NCBI GenBank assembly: GCA_035516795.1
Contig: DATIZX010000082.1
Coordinates: 36,665-100,664 of the forward strand
Direction: 5' to 3'
From: DATJBF01 sp035516795
GTDB taxonomy: Bacteria > Verrucomicrobiota > Verrucomicrobiia > Palsa-1439
DNA: 64,000 nt
Shown here piece by piece: positions 34,388-43,449 of this stretch. The translations under genes were made by a program, and so were the position numbers. How positions within the stretch are numbered: the first letter of the stretch is position 1; each line of letters starts with the position of its first letter. The notes beneath the pieces were generated by a model. That model was given only the letters and a program-made list of their open reading frames with translations, did no database searches and was not told the origin of the DNA.

Positions 34388-35796
34388 TTGAGTGTGAACT
34401 GGTTCACCAGTAAGGGCAGTTGTGGGTTGATGGATTTCGCATAGATCACGTTGATCGTTCCATCCATGAGCGCGACTTCCACAGGGGCGGAGCCGGGAGT
34501 GGACAGGAGCAGCTTGCGATCTGGTGGGGTGGCAATCCGGGCGATTTGGAACTCCTTGGGCAGCGTCGTCCAACTGCGCGTATCGGCAATATTGACAGAG
34601 GCTAGAGTAGCCATTACCGCGGCCTTGGCAAGGACACCGGGCAGCCCTCCCTGCCGTTCCGCCGCGTCGATGGCGACATAGGCCGCTACACCTTTAGCAA
34701 CAGTTGAAATCACTGTTTTACTGAGGATGACCGGCCATTCATTCTTGAAGTCCAATGCCACGATGGAATCCATATTCGCAACCGTTGCCGTCTTCTCCTG
34801 TATTTCGCCCGCGTTCACAGTCAATTCCGTGGCGTAATCGTTGTGAAAGGCCAGCTTGGGAAACGCGGCTCCCACGTAAGGCACCTTGGTGACAAAAATT
34901 GGAATGTCGATGCGAATCTGGTCCCGGCTGGCGGCCCTACCGGTTTCAAAGATAACATAGGTGCAAGGTGACGGCGGTTGCCCGTTGCCGGCACTCTCAG
35001 CGAGCTTGATGTCCGCGTCGATGAATCCGTTGTCGCCGACGTTCTCTTTGACCCGGTTCAACGACTTGCGCGCCCGCTCCAAATCGGATTCGCCAGTGCC
35101 GTTGTAGAGAAAATACAGGCCATCCAGATAGACGGTAAACGGATTGACATAGTTCGCATAGAATTTGAATCCCTCAAGATCCTTGGTCGCTCCTTCGAGA
35201 TTTTGGGCACATTTGGGATCAGCTTTGACCTTTTCAATCGTCTCCCGATTTTTGCTATTCTGCTCTGCCTCCTGAGATCTTTCGATCCGGCGCTTGTTGT
35301 CTTCGACCGCATCTTGCTGGCATTGATAGGCGTGAATGATCTCGGGGCGCGCCTTCTCGGTTTCTCCTAGCGCCAGATAATTGAGGGCCTTGTATGTATA
35401 CAGCATGATCTTGTCGTAGGACCGCCCTTGGTAGGGGAGATTTTGCTGTTCGGTCATGACGGACATTGCCTCCAAGCCCGCCTTGGTCTTGGCTTGCTCC
35501 TCAAAGGCATCAATTTGCGCCGCCGCGGAATCAAAATGTCGATTGCTATTCGTAAAGTCTCCGGCGGCCCGATAGGCGGCTCCGGCTTCCAACTGCCAAA
35601 CGACCAAGTCGCTCTTCCCGCACTTGTCCGCCTGTTTGCCAAACTCGGCGGCGGCTTGCGGTGCGTTGCCCATGGCCCACGCGCCGGTCATGGTCTTTGC
35701 TTGGCTCTTGTAAGTCTGGCAGCCAGTTCCAAAAATCGCGACGCTCGCAACTGCAATCAAAGCAAGAACCAAATGTTGCACTTTAGTCATAGTCAT
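34384..35796 (-). CDS. COG3014-family outer-membrane lipoprotein
   Basis: 470 aa from ATG 35796, chosen for the SD GAGGAG. Signal peptide with lipobox FGTGC (Cys26). TPR-like helices fill about residues 40-260 (AAYRAAGDFTNSNRHFDSAAAQID, YKALNYLALGETEKARPEIIHAYQCQ). A beta-rich part with DQIRIDIPIFVTKVPYVGAAFPKLAF and a hydrophobic GVAAYVAIDAAERQGGLPGV helix follow. LPLLVNQFTLK ends the protein. It matches my memory of COG3014 proteins that occur with LpoB- and CsgG-like genes. Family role unknown. Translationally coupled to the YcfL-like gene. Confidence 0.8.
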   Translation of the reverse strand: MTMTKVQHLVLALIAVASVAIFGTGCQTYKSQAKTMTGAWAMGNAPQAAAEFGKQADKCGKSDLVVWQLEAGAAYRAAGDFTNSNRHFDSAAAQIDAFEEQAKTKAGLEAMSVMTEQQNLPYQGRSYDKIMLYTYKALNYLALGETEKARPEIIHAYQCQQDAVEDNKRRIERSQEAEQNSKNRETIEKVKADPKCAQNLEGATKDLEGFKFYANYVNPFTVYLDGLYFLYNGTGESDLERARKSLNRVKENVGDNGFIDADIKLAESAGNGQPPSPCTYVIFETGRAASRDQIRIDIPIFVTKVPYVGAAFPKLAFHNDYATELTVNAGEIQEKTATVANMDSIVALDFKNEWPVILSKTVISTVAKGVAAYVAIDAAERQGGLPGVLAKAAVMATLASVNIADTRSWTTLPKEFQIARIATPPDRKLLLSTPGSAPVEVALMDGTINVIYAKSINPQLPLLVNQFTLK

Positions 35797-35845
35797 CGGC
35801 TCCTCGATTGTTTTTTTGCGCATTTTGGCAAAGAGGGTGGACTAA

Positions 35846-36760
35846 CTAATGGGGCATCTGTGGCAGTCTCACAATAGCCCCCTCAGCAATGCCGGTATCT
35901 TCGCCAACGATATCAGCCGTGGAAACCTTGGGCAAGACACTGGTAACCCTTACTTTGCCAACGAGGACCTCCTGCACGCCTAAGATTTCTCCCGTGTCAG
36001 GATCTTTCAGTTCCTTGCCCGTGGCATACACGTTCCAGATTTGGTCCACAGCGACACCGGTGCCGTCGCCGCGATTGATGGTCACCTGCTTGTCGATCTT
36101 GCTGATGATCTTGGCGGGGTAAATCACATCGGCCACGCGATTGGCGACTTTTTCCGCCATGTCGCGGGCGACGCCGACCAACAAGTCATCGCTGAGTGCG
36201 CTGTTTTCATTCCCGCGCTTCAGACTGAGCAACCGTTGCTCTTTGCGGATCTGAAAATTGGCCGATTCAAGCAGTTTCGCCGTGGTGGAGTCATAGATCT
36301 TGGCCACGGTGGAAAGACTGAGCACCCGGATGGTGGCATTTTGGCCGGTTTCTCCGACCACCGAGGATTCACTGTAGTCTTTGAAGCCATCCACTGTGGT
36401 CACGAGCAGGTACTTTGCCCCCGCCTCTTTGAACTGCTGGGCTCGGCTTTTATCCTTGGCGTCCACATTGCCGGAATTGGCGTAGTCTTGCTCGGCGTGG
36501 ATCTCCTTCAGATCGCTCCGGGACACGAGTTCAAATTTCCGCGTCGCGTTGATGCGATCAATCAATTGTCCATCCAATGCCTCCACCACTTGACCCATTT
36601 CAATCGATTTGCCGTCTCTCTTTGTGCTCTCCACCAGGGATGGAGATGATTTGACAGGCGCGATACCCAGCGTGGCCTTATCAGCCCGCAGTACGGACGG
36701 GGTTACAAAAATGGTGAGGCCAAGGATAGTACATGCTTTTGCGATGAACTTTCTTTTCAT
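35846..36760 (-). CDS. CsgG/HfaB-like periplasmic or outer-membrane protein
   Basis: 304 aa. An N-terminal signal (FIAKACTILGLTIFVTPSVLRA) without a clear lipobox cysteine precedes a CsgG-type alpha/beta domain: LGIAPVKSSPSLVES, LIDRINATRKFELVSRSDLKEI, GAKYLLVTTVDGFKDY. The second part (VTINRGDGTGVAVDQIWNVYATGKELKDPDTGEILG) is a beta domain as found at the C-terminus of FlgT-like proteins. CsgG forms curli export channels in the outer membrane; lack of the lipobox makes a periplasmic role more likely here. It starts 19 nt behind the PEGA gene. Confidence 0.8.
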   Translation of the reverse strand: MKRKFIAKACTILGLTIFVTPSVLRADKATLGIAPVKSSPSLVESTKRDGKSIEMGQVVEALDGQLIDRINATRKFELVSRSDLKEIHAEQDYANSGNVDAKDKSRAQQFKEAGAKYLLVTTVDGFKDYSESSVVGETGQNATIRVLSLSTVAKIYDSTTAKLLESANFQIRKEQRLLSLKRGNENSALSDDLLVGVARDMAEKVANRVADVIYPAKIISKIDKQVTINRGDGTGVAVDQIWNVYATGKELKDPDTGEILGVQEVLVGKVRVTSVLPKVSTADIVGEDTGIAEGAIVRLPQMPH

Positions 36761-36779
36761 ACGTTCTTGAGGTTCGTTG

Positions 36780-37961
36780 TTAGAAAATAGTCCGCTTCTT
36801 CACATCCACTTTTACGTCTTCCTTCACATCTACCTTGTATCCGCTCTGCCGCAACATCTGCGCCTCGCCCCTAATCTTCTCTGCTTCGGCGTCGGTCAGT
36901 TTCTTGCCGCTCTCCAGCGCTTGCAAGAACGCCGTATTATCTTTCCATCGTTGGTAGCCAGCGTCACTCATCTGCAACGCCACCTTCAGCTTTTGCCCGT
37001 CAACGATATTGATGGTGCGCTCCCACGGGGTGAATCCTTCGCGGGAGAGCCGAATCTTGTGCAGCCCCGGGACGGCCTTAAACGTGCCGGGCGCGGAACC
37101 CGCGACCACACCATCGAGTTCCACGGTGACATCAAGCGCCTGCACATCAAGCTTGTCCTTCCCAAACACCAAGGTGTTGTTTTCTGCAATACGCACATCA
37201 GGGATGCTGAGTGGCACCTGCGCCAAATCCTGCATGCCACACGCGACGCTGAAATCGACTGCTGACTTCGCCACAGACACCGGCTTGATCTCTTTCTTTC
37301 CCAAGCTCTCGGCGACGCTCGCGGACGCATCATCCAACAAACCGTTGATGAGATCGCTATCCACCTCACTGCTACTCTCGTCGAACCGAATAGTCTTGCT
37401 CGCCTTCACTGTGTCACTAGCTATCGTGCCCGCTGTAGTCCCATCGAGAATCTTGTAGGTCACACGCAAATTGTGTATGGCATTGACTGTTCTCTCGCCA
37501 TAGGCGTTCACCGCCCGCTTGTCCACTCCGTACGAACTGATCGACGCCACAATGAGATAATCGGCACCCAGCAACTGACCCAGCCGCAGCACTGATGAAT
37601 TGTTGCTGAGAAGTTGATCGGCATCGGTTTGCTTGCTGTCCTTCTGCAAGCTGCTCAACGCATCCGTTGCTGCTTCTCGACTGATGACGCTAAAACCCTT
37701 CTCTGTAATGTGGCTGGAGAGAAAATCTTCGAATGTCCCAAGTTTGTCATCGAAGCTCTTGTCTGCACGATTGGCCACAAAGATTGCGGCCTTGCGGACG
37801 TTATCGACTGAGGAAGAGGCCCCGGTCTCTGCTGCTGTCAATGTGATGAGACAGCCCGGCAGGGGCAAGAGGCAAAACAGGAAAAAACAGACCGCTTGGG
37901 CGACAGTTAGCGCACACGACTTCAAACGGTGTCTGCGATTGATCGTTTCATCATTGTGCAT
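36780..37961 (-). CDS. CsgG/LpoB-like lipoprotein with C-terminal PEGA domain
   Basis: 393 aa from ATG 37961 with SD AGGTGAGG. A signal region ends in PLPGC (Cys37), a possible lipobox. Residues about 50-240 look CsgG/LpoB-like (AAIFVANRADKSFDDKLGTF, ISREAATDAL, GADYLIVASISSYG, NLRVTYKILDGTTAG). A PEGA domain follows at about 290-345 (LDVTVELDGVVAGSAPGTFK, then VPGLHKIRLSREGFTPWERTI). PEGA domains sit on envelope proteins and may bind sugar or protein. A Lys-rich tail repeats DVKEDVKVDVKK. First gene of the envelope cluster. Confidence 0.75.
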   Translation of the reverse strand: MHNDETINRRHRLKSCALTVAQAVCFFLFCLLPLPGCLITLTAAETGASSSVDNVRKAAIFVANRADKSFDDKLGTFEDFLSSHITEKGFSVISREAATDALSSLQKDSKQTDADQLLSNNSSVLRLGQLLGADYLIVASISSYGVDKRAVNAYGERTVNAIHNLRVTYKILDGTTAGTIASDTVKASKTIRFDESSSEVDSDLINGLLDDASASVAESLGKKEIKPVSVAKSAVDFSVACGMQDLAQVPLSIPDVRIAENNTLVFGKDKLDVQALDVTVELDGVVAGSAPGTFKAVPGLHKIRLSREGFTPWERTINIVDGQKLKVALQMSDAGYQRWKDNTAFLQALESGKKLTDAEAEKIRGEAQMLRQSGYKVDVKEDVKVDVKKRTIF

Positions 37962-38107
37962 GAATACCTCACCTTTCCACAACTCGAAACCCCAGCTCGC
38001 TGCGTAGTATGCACAGTAAAAGAAGCGTTGCAATAAAAATATTCGACGCCCCCAAGCAGGGGCGGGTAACACGTTCTTGCAATTGATCTACCCATTCGCA
38101 GGTCATT

Positions 38108-38332
38108 ATGGCATTAATCCAAATCGCAGATCCGGGGTTGGTTAATTGGCGATGTGATTGTGAAGAAGCCGCCTTCGCCTGTGGATGCGCATCGCAAATG
38201 GAAACGGCCAATCAGGGCGCCAACCAGGTCGGTCAAACTGCGGGCGGAGTCTCGCGTTTGCCGAACTCGTTTAGCGAAGGCGCCGCCAAAGGTGTGGCCG
38301 GACAGCCTTCACCCAATCCGTATGGTCGCTAG
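38108..38332 (+). CDS. Short lipoprotein-like frame, possibly a gene remnant
   Basis: 74 aa. The second half has natural composition: ACGCASQMETANQGANQVGQ, then GGVSRLPNSFSEGAAKGVAG, PSPNPYGR. It looks like a small lipoprotein that follows a lipobox-like CGC. The first half (MALIQIADPGLVNWRCDCEE) is not a signal peptide. A GTG-AAG-AAG just before AAFACGC in another frame suggests the true signal peptide has been lost or shifted. Likely a decayed relative of the glycine-zipper lipoproteins. Weak support. Confidence 0.35.
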   Translation: MALIQIADPGLVNWRCDCEEAAFACGCASQMETANQGANQVGQTAGGVSRLPNSFSEGAAKGVAGQPSPNPYGR

Positions 38333-38397
38333 CCGTCGGTTTGGCGGTTCCCCCAACAAGAACGCGGCGGTTGCGGACTGCTGTCCCAGCATTGTGC

Positions 38398-39126
38398 TCA
38401 CCCATTCTGCATCTCGTGACGCAGAACGCTCAGTGCATAAATCGCAGCGGTGTCGGCGCGCAGCACCAATGGCCCGAGCGACAACGGCACGCAGCCGGCG
38501 GACTTCGCCAAGGACAGTTCGGCTGGTGTGAAATCGCCTTCAGGACCAACCATCATCAGGATGGAACTGGCGTTGACGCGCCCGGACGAGTCGGCACCTG
38601 ATAGAACATTCTTGAAGGATTGGGCATCGGGTTGTAGCGAGCCGATTAATTTCAAATCGAATCCCGGCAGCGAGTTGAGGAACGCCGTGAGTTTTTGTGG
38701 CGGCTGGATTTCCGGCAGCCAGTTGTTGCCACATTGCTTGCAGGCCTCGAGGGCAATCTCTTGCCATCGCCGCAGCTTCTTCGATTCGTCGTCCAGTTGC
38801 ACAACTGTGTGCTGGGTCATCAGTGGCATAATCGCGGTCACTCCCAGTTCCGTCGCCTTTTGGACGATGAAATCCATGTTCTTTTTCGGGATCGCCTGCG
38901 CGAGCGTAATGCGGCAGGCAAGCTGCGGGGTACTGGAGCGTTGGAGCAGAGTCAGACGAACTGAATCCCTGGTGATTTCGGCGATGCGGGCTTGGGCTTC
39001 TTGGCCCTGCCCGTCGAAAACGCTTATGATCTCATCCGTTTTCACGCGCAGCACGTGCAGTACGTGGTGCGCTTCGGTGCCAAGGAGCAGTGGTTGCTGG
39101 AGATTCGGGAGAAAAAATCGATGCAT
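38398..39126 (-). CDS. rsmE: 16S rRNA (uracil-1498-N3)-methyltransferase
   Basis: 242 aa from ATG 39126, giving the classic start MHRFF. SPOUT-class methyltransferase modifying U1498 of 16S rRNA. Landmarks are HHVLHVLRVK, the N-terminal PUA-like domain, KKNMDFIVQKATELGVTAIMPLMTQHTVVQ, EACKQCGNNWLPEI and the knot region MMVGPEGDFTPAEL with LGPLVLRADTAAIYAL. Complete and of normal length. It sits between the lipoprotein-like remnant and the polysaccharide export genes with no operon partner. Confidence 0.96.
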   Translation of the reverse strand: MHRFFLPNLQQPLLLGTEAHHVLHVLRVKTDEIISVFDGQGQEAQARIAEITRDSVRLTLLQRSSTPQLACRITLAQAIPKKNMDFIVQKATELGVTAIMPLMTQHTVVQLDDESKKLRRWQEIALEACKQCGNNWLPEIQPPQKLTAFLNSLPGFDLKLIGSLQPDAQSFKNVLSGADSSGRVNASSILMMVGPEGDFTPAELSLAKSAGCVPLSLGPLVLRADTAAIYALSVLRHEMQNG

Positions 39127-39207
39127 CGTGGGCAGCCACTCTATCGCGACGAGAGGGCATTGTCGACCAGACAAACCGCAGGGCGCGAATCCGGGCAGGG
39201 ACGCGAA

Positions 39208-39870
39208 TCAGAAAAGACTGCGACGGATAATGATGGTATCGCCAGGCCGAATCGAAGGGTCTCTTCCCGGGTTCTGCTGCAGGTAGTCGCAATTATAGGT
39301 TTGCCGTTGCTGGCCGTGGATAAGTTCCACCTTGCCGCGATTGGCGTAGTCGGTGAACCCACCGGCGGTGCTGATGGCTTTGAGGAGCGTGACATCATCA
39401 CTCCACATAAAGCGGCCGGGGGAACGCACTTCGCCGGAGATATAAAAGTATCGCTGCGCCGCCAACACCGTGGCCGTACAGTAGACATAAAAGCGCGGCA
39501 CATAGTTCGCCTGGATGCTTTCCGCCAATTCACTTTGAGTAAGGCCGGCCGCCTTAATGCTTCCCACCAGGGGTAAAGAAATCTCGCCATTTTCGTCGAT
39601 CGTTACATCGTAGCTTTGTGCCGGCTGGCTGGTGTTCATGCCCGTATCGAGACGGACTTGGACCTGATCGCCCGGGCGGAGCCGCCCCGACACTTCATCG
39701 CTGGTCGCCGCCTTCGAGTTCCCAGAAGCAGAGGATCCAACCCATCCAGTGAGCGTGTTGCAGCCAACTAGGAGACCGATCATCAATGCACAGAACGCCA
39801 GCAGAATTGATCGGCTGAATCGATTGGCGAATGAGATCAAGTGGAACGACTCCGTGTGGGTTTGGGCCAT
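39208..39870 (-). CDS. Polysaccharide export outer-membrane lipoprotein (Wza-like)
   Basis: 220 aa. Signal with lipobox LLVGC (Cys37). The polysaccharide export domain runs from about residue 60: GRLRPGDQVQVRLDTG and VTIDENGEISLPLVGSIKAAGLTQSELAESIQ. A SLBB-like domain follows: YFYISGEVRSPGRFMWSDDVTLLKAISTAGGFTDYA. It ends with RPGDTIIIRRSLF. It is shorter than E. coli Wza (one SLBB rather than two or three). It would form the periplasmic/outer-membrane channel for an exopolysaccharide together with the tyrosine kinase gene 39 nt upstream. Confidence 0.95.
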   Translation of the reverse strand: MAQTHTESFHLISFANRFSRSILLAFCALMIGLLVGCNTLTGWVGSSASGNSKAATSDEVSGRLRPGDQVQVRLDTGMNTSQPAQSYDVTIDENGEISLPLVGSIKAAGLTQSELAESIQANYVPRFYVYCTATVLAAQRYFYISGEVRSPGRFMWSDDVTLLKAISTAGGFTDYANRGKVELIHGQQRQTYNCDYLQQNPGRDPSIRPGDTIIIRRSLF

Positions 39871-39909
39871 GAATCATCTCATCGTGGCGCCAACCAAGGG
39901 GAAATGCAA

Positions 39910-42069
39910 TCAGTATTTTCCGGACAAATCGAAGCCATCGCCGTCACTCTTCCGTGGCTTTGGCGCGGCCACAGATTCGGCCACGACCGGTTGCGTCTTG
40001 CGGGCCGGCCGCTGCTGATAATGTTCCAGTTGATCATGGTAATAATAGTAAGTCTCGTCCTGGCCGATCTGCACGCTGTTGACGACCGCGCCGAGCAATT
40101 TGCCGCCAGCGTTTTGAATGACTTGCACGGCTCGTTGTGCCATGTTGCGAGGGTAACGGCGATGCTGGATCACCAACAGAGCCAAACCCACCTCGCGGGC
40201 AATGATCGCAGCATCACTGACTCCGAGGATGGGCGGGGTATCGTACAGAATCACATCGAACTGTTGACTCACCAAATCGATCAATTCCGCCATCCTGCGC
40301 GAAGTTAATAAGGGCAGCGCCTCGCGCACGGTGGAACCGGTGCCGGAAGCGATGACCGATACATTGGGGGTACTGGTTGACTGGATCACTTCCTGAACGG
40401 TTTTGGTACCTGACAAATAATCGGCCAAACCAAAATCGTCGGACGCACCCAAATACCGGTGGACACCCGGTCGCCGTAGATCACTGTCAACCACCAGCAC
40501 GCGCCCGCCCTGTTGGGCGTAAACGTAAGCCAGATTGGCGATGGTGAAGGACTTGCCTTCACCGGCGCCCGCGCTGAGAACGCAAAGCGATGTAATGGCA
40601 CTTGGAGGTTTGGCAAATTCAATATTCGTGCGCAGCATGCGATAGGCTTCGAGATGCACCGCTGAGAACTCGGCACTGTTCAGTAAACTGGCTTGCTGGC
40701 CAACCACGCCGAGCACGGGCAACCGGAGATAGTGCTCCACATCCTCGACTTTCTTGACACTGGTATCCAGAAATTCAATGAAGAACGTTAACGCAACGCC
40801 CAATAGCAAACCTAAAACAGCGCCAATACTGACATTAAGCCACATCTTGGGGCTGACATAAGCCTGTGGCAATGGCACTTCGGCGCGATCAATGACTTCC
40901 ACGGGACTGCGGGGCACTTGCATTTCGATCGAGGCCTGCTGGATTCTGGATTTAACAGCCTCGTACAATCTCTCTTCGAGATCCTCCTCACGCTGCGCAT
41001 TGGTGAAAGGAAGGTATTGTTCGCTTTCCACAACCAAATTCGCATTCTTTGCGTCGTCGAACTGCTTTTGAAGCTCCTCCACGCGGACTTTGGCTACCTG
41101 ATAATTGATGGCGTATGCTCGCTTAATGCCGTCCAGGCGCTCGTCGAGCTGTTGCTCCAACTTGTCCCGCGTAGCCATCGCTTGGCGCACCGCGGGGTGG
41201 TCGGGCCCGTAATCTTCCTTCATCGCTTCCAATTTGGTATCGATATCGGTGAGATTTTGAAGCAGAGTCTGAACCGTCGTATCTTGAATGAGAGTGTTAA
41301 TGGTATTGCGTAATTCCCGAAGACTGAGCTTGTTGATTTCCTTCAAACTGACCTCACGCGTCACCAGATCATCGCGAGCTGCGGTCAACCGTTGCTCAAG
41401 TTGGGAAAGCGTCTGGTCGGTGAGCTTGGCGTTATTAATCACCGGCACATCCAGTTCCCTACGGAGCTTTTCGACTTTTTCTTGCGCACGATGTAACCGT
41501 TCCTCCTGTTGCGCAGCTTCGTCGCGGAGCTTGTCCAATCCCTTCTGGGTTTGTTGACGCTTGACCTCTAGGCGGTCACTCTCAAACACCTCCGCAATCG
41601 TATTGGCAATGGCGGCTGCCTGACGGCCATCGGGACTTTGCACGTCGATCTCGATGAGCGATGTGTCGCGGTAAGGTCTGACGATCAGTTCGCCTTTCAA
41701 CACGGCAAAGGCAATTTCCATCGGCAGCGGGGTGTCGCCTCCCCAGATCTTTTGAAGTCCGAGGCGTTCGATAACCGGATATAAGATTTTTTGAGATTGG
41801 ATAATCTCGTATTGCGTTCGCAGGAAGTAAGGATCGTAACTGGGAACAATGGTCGGCTGGAACACTTCGACGCTCGGCCTTTCCTGCTCGACCTTGATCC
41901 TTGTCGAGGCCATGTAAATCTTTGGCTTAAACAGCGTGAGCGTGAAGACTGTGAGTACGACCAACAGAAATACCAGAAATACGATTACCTTGCGCGTCTT
42001 AATGACTCGCCAATAATCGAGGAAATGCAGCCGTGATTCGGGTGCTGCTGGCGGCGTGATCGGGTCCAT
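39910..42069 (-). CDS. Polysaccharide copolymerase with tyrosine autokinase domain (Wzc/ExoP-like)
   Basis: 719 aa. N-terminal Wzz domain: first span about residues 28-50 (KVIVFLVFLLVVLTVFTL), then DTSLIEIDVQSPDGRQAA. A long coiled coil follows (about 160-380). The second span lies near 420-440 behind PVEVIDRAEVPLPQAYVSPK. The cytoplasmic BY-kinase has Walker A GAGEGKSFTIANLAY, Walker A' VVDSDLRRPGV and Walker B DVILYDTPPILGVSDA. The C-terminal tyrosine cluster YYYYHDQLEHYQQRP is the autophosphorylation region. It controls chain length and export of an exopolysaccharide in the inner membrane. Confidence 0.96.
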   Translation of the reverse strand: MDPITPPAAPESRLHFLDYWRVIKTRKVIVFLVFLLVVLTVFTLTLFKPKIYMASTRIKVEQERPSVEVFQPTIVPSYDPYFLRTQYEIIQSQKILYPVIERLGLQKIWGGDTPLPMEIAFAVLKGELIVRPYRDTSLIEIDVQSPDGRQAAAIANTIAEVFESDRLEVKRQQTQKGLDKLRDEAAQQEERLHRAQEKVEKLRRELDVPVINNAKLTDQTLSQLEQRLTAARDDLVTREVSLKEINKLSLRELRNTINTLIQDTTVQTLLQNLTDIDTKLEAMKEDYGPDHPAVRQAMATRDKLEQQLDERLDGIKRAYAINYQVAKVRVEELQKQFDDAKNANLVVESEQYLPFTNAQREEDLEERLYEAVKSRIQQASIEMQVPRSPVEVIDRAEVPLPQAYVSPKMWLNVSIGAVLGLLLGVALTFFIEFLDTSVKKVEDVEHYLRLPVLGVVGQQASLLNSAEFSAVHLEAYRMLRTNIEFAKPPSAITSLCVLSAGAGEGKSFTIANLAYVYAQQGGRVLVVDSDLRRPGVHRYLGASDDFGLADYLSGTKTVQEVIQSTSTPNVSVIASGTGSTVREALPLLTSRRMAELIDLVSQQFDVILYDTPPILGVSDAAIIAREVGLALLVIQHRRYPRNMAQRAVQVIQNAGGKLLGAVVNSVQIGQDETYYYYHDQLEHYQQRPARKTQPVVAESVAAPKPRKSDGDGFDLSGKY

Positions 42070-42164
42070 GTTTAACTTCGGAGCGTCTTACTAGACACCA
42101 TCTGCGGGCGATGCGCAAGTGAAATTGTGGTTGAGCAACGCTCCCGGGTGTCCTTCCGTTGTGG

Positions 42165-43415
42165 TTAATAGGTTAATGTCATCCCTAATGAGACCTGATT
42201 TCGATTATAAGGTTCAATTAACTGCACCGATCTCCCAAATAAACTCGTTTTGGGCGCAGTCAGCTGCGTATAGGTGTAATCGAGAACGGCCGACAACCAC
42301 TCCCTAAATGCGTACCGAAGTCCAATATGGCTGGTCAAGGCCTCTTCAGTAGGCGAGACACTCACCCCGGGGACGAGCGGGGACGTAAATGAACTGTACA
42401 CATACGTGAGATCCGCCAAAGCGCGCAATCTCGGAGTGAACCGATGTTCCGCGTGGAGAGCAAAAGTGGTGTTCTCCTGTGAACTGAACTGTTGGGAAAC
42501 GCCCAGAGAAGCCGAGCTCAGGGCCTCGCCAACGGTCAGCGATAGCGTACTGTTCGTACCGTAATTATAGGTGAGGTCCCCGTACGCCGAAGGCGACGTA
42601 CTCGTGGTCCCGTTCTCCGAATTTTGGATCGTATAACCGCCATTGAGCGTAAGAGACAATTCTGGATTGAATTGCCGGACGATCGACAAATAGCCGGTAT
42701 CCGAGTCTGTATTCAGACCGTTAAAGGGACCGGGATTGACGAAAATCGTTTGCACATATCGGTAGTTCAGACCGACCGAGGTTCTTGGATCGAGTGCATA
42801 AAGTGCGGAAACAATCGTCGAGTAATCATCGTGGTCATTGTTGCTGGCGACGGAAGATACCTGATACCTCCAAGTATCCCAAGCGCCAGCAACCGACAGA
42901 ATCCAGCGACGGCTGAGCGCATAATTCACATTCGCGACAAGGTTGTTATAAACATAGGTGCCCGCTTGCACGATATTGATCGGTGCATTCGCTGGCCCCT
43001 CTACGAGTTCTGGTTGCAGGGAATTGATGTACGTTTCGCTGAGCCCAAGCGTCAGTTCCGGCGTGATCGTGCAATTGGCCGAGACGGTGACGTTATGGGT
43101 TTCCTCGACCCCCCCAAGTCTCGTGTCGCGTGGATAAAGAACTCCATAATCGTACTGCACGCCGGCCAGAAATCTCTCCAGAGGGACCGTTGCCCGAAAC
43201 CTGATGTCAGAGCTAAACCTTACGCCGGATTCGCGGTTTTTCTCGGTAGAGTTGAAGTTGTCATCGTATTGGCCTCCAACCGTGACGCTGGTATTCCAAT
43301 ACCGGTAAGGATCAGCAGGAGCGCTGAATTCCCATCCGGCATAGGCGGCATGGGTCACCAATAACAACGACCAGCAAACCTGCGCCCGACAGAAAAATCG
43401 GTAACGCCGTCTCAC
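42165..43415 (-). CDS. Outer-membrane beta-barrel protein of the polysaccharide export cluster
   Basis: 416 aa, GTG start. Signal peptide ends at THAAYA. The mature part is alternating amphipathic strands (GWEFSAPADPYRYWNTSVTVGGQYDDNFNST) through the end, which terminates with QVSLGMTLTY, an aromatic C-terminal residue as in BAM-inserted barrels. About 14-16 strands are likely. It resembles the putative outer-membrane barrels (BBP2-type) found next to Wza/Wzc-like genes in exosortase and myxobacterial EPS clusters. Minus-strand order barrel, copolymerase, export lipoprotein supports one transcript. Confidence 0.8.
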   Translation of the reverse strand: MRRRYRFFCRAQVCWSLLLVTHAAYAGWEFSAPADPYRYWNTSVTVGGQYDDNFNSTEKNRESGVRFSSDIRFRATVPLERFLAGVQYDYGVLYPRDTRLGGVEETHNVTVSANCTITPELTLGLSETYINSLQPELVEGPANAPINIVQAGTYVYNNLVANVNYALSRRWILSVAGAWDTWRYQVSSVASNNDHDDYSTIVSALYALDPRTSVGLNYRYVQTIFVNPGPFNGLNTDSDTGYLSIVRQFNPELSLTLNGGYTIQNSENGTTSTSPSAYGDLTYNYGTNSTLSLTVGEALSSASLGVSQQFSSQENTTFALHAEHRFTPRLRALADLTYVYSSFTSPLVPGVSVSPTEEALTSHIGLRYAFREWLSAVLDYTYTQLTAPKTSLFGRSVQLIEPYNRNQVSLGMTLTY

Positions 43416-43449
43416 CCGGACCGTCCCTTATCGTCTTCAAGTCCCAGCT

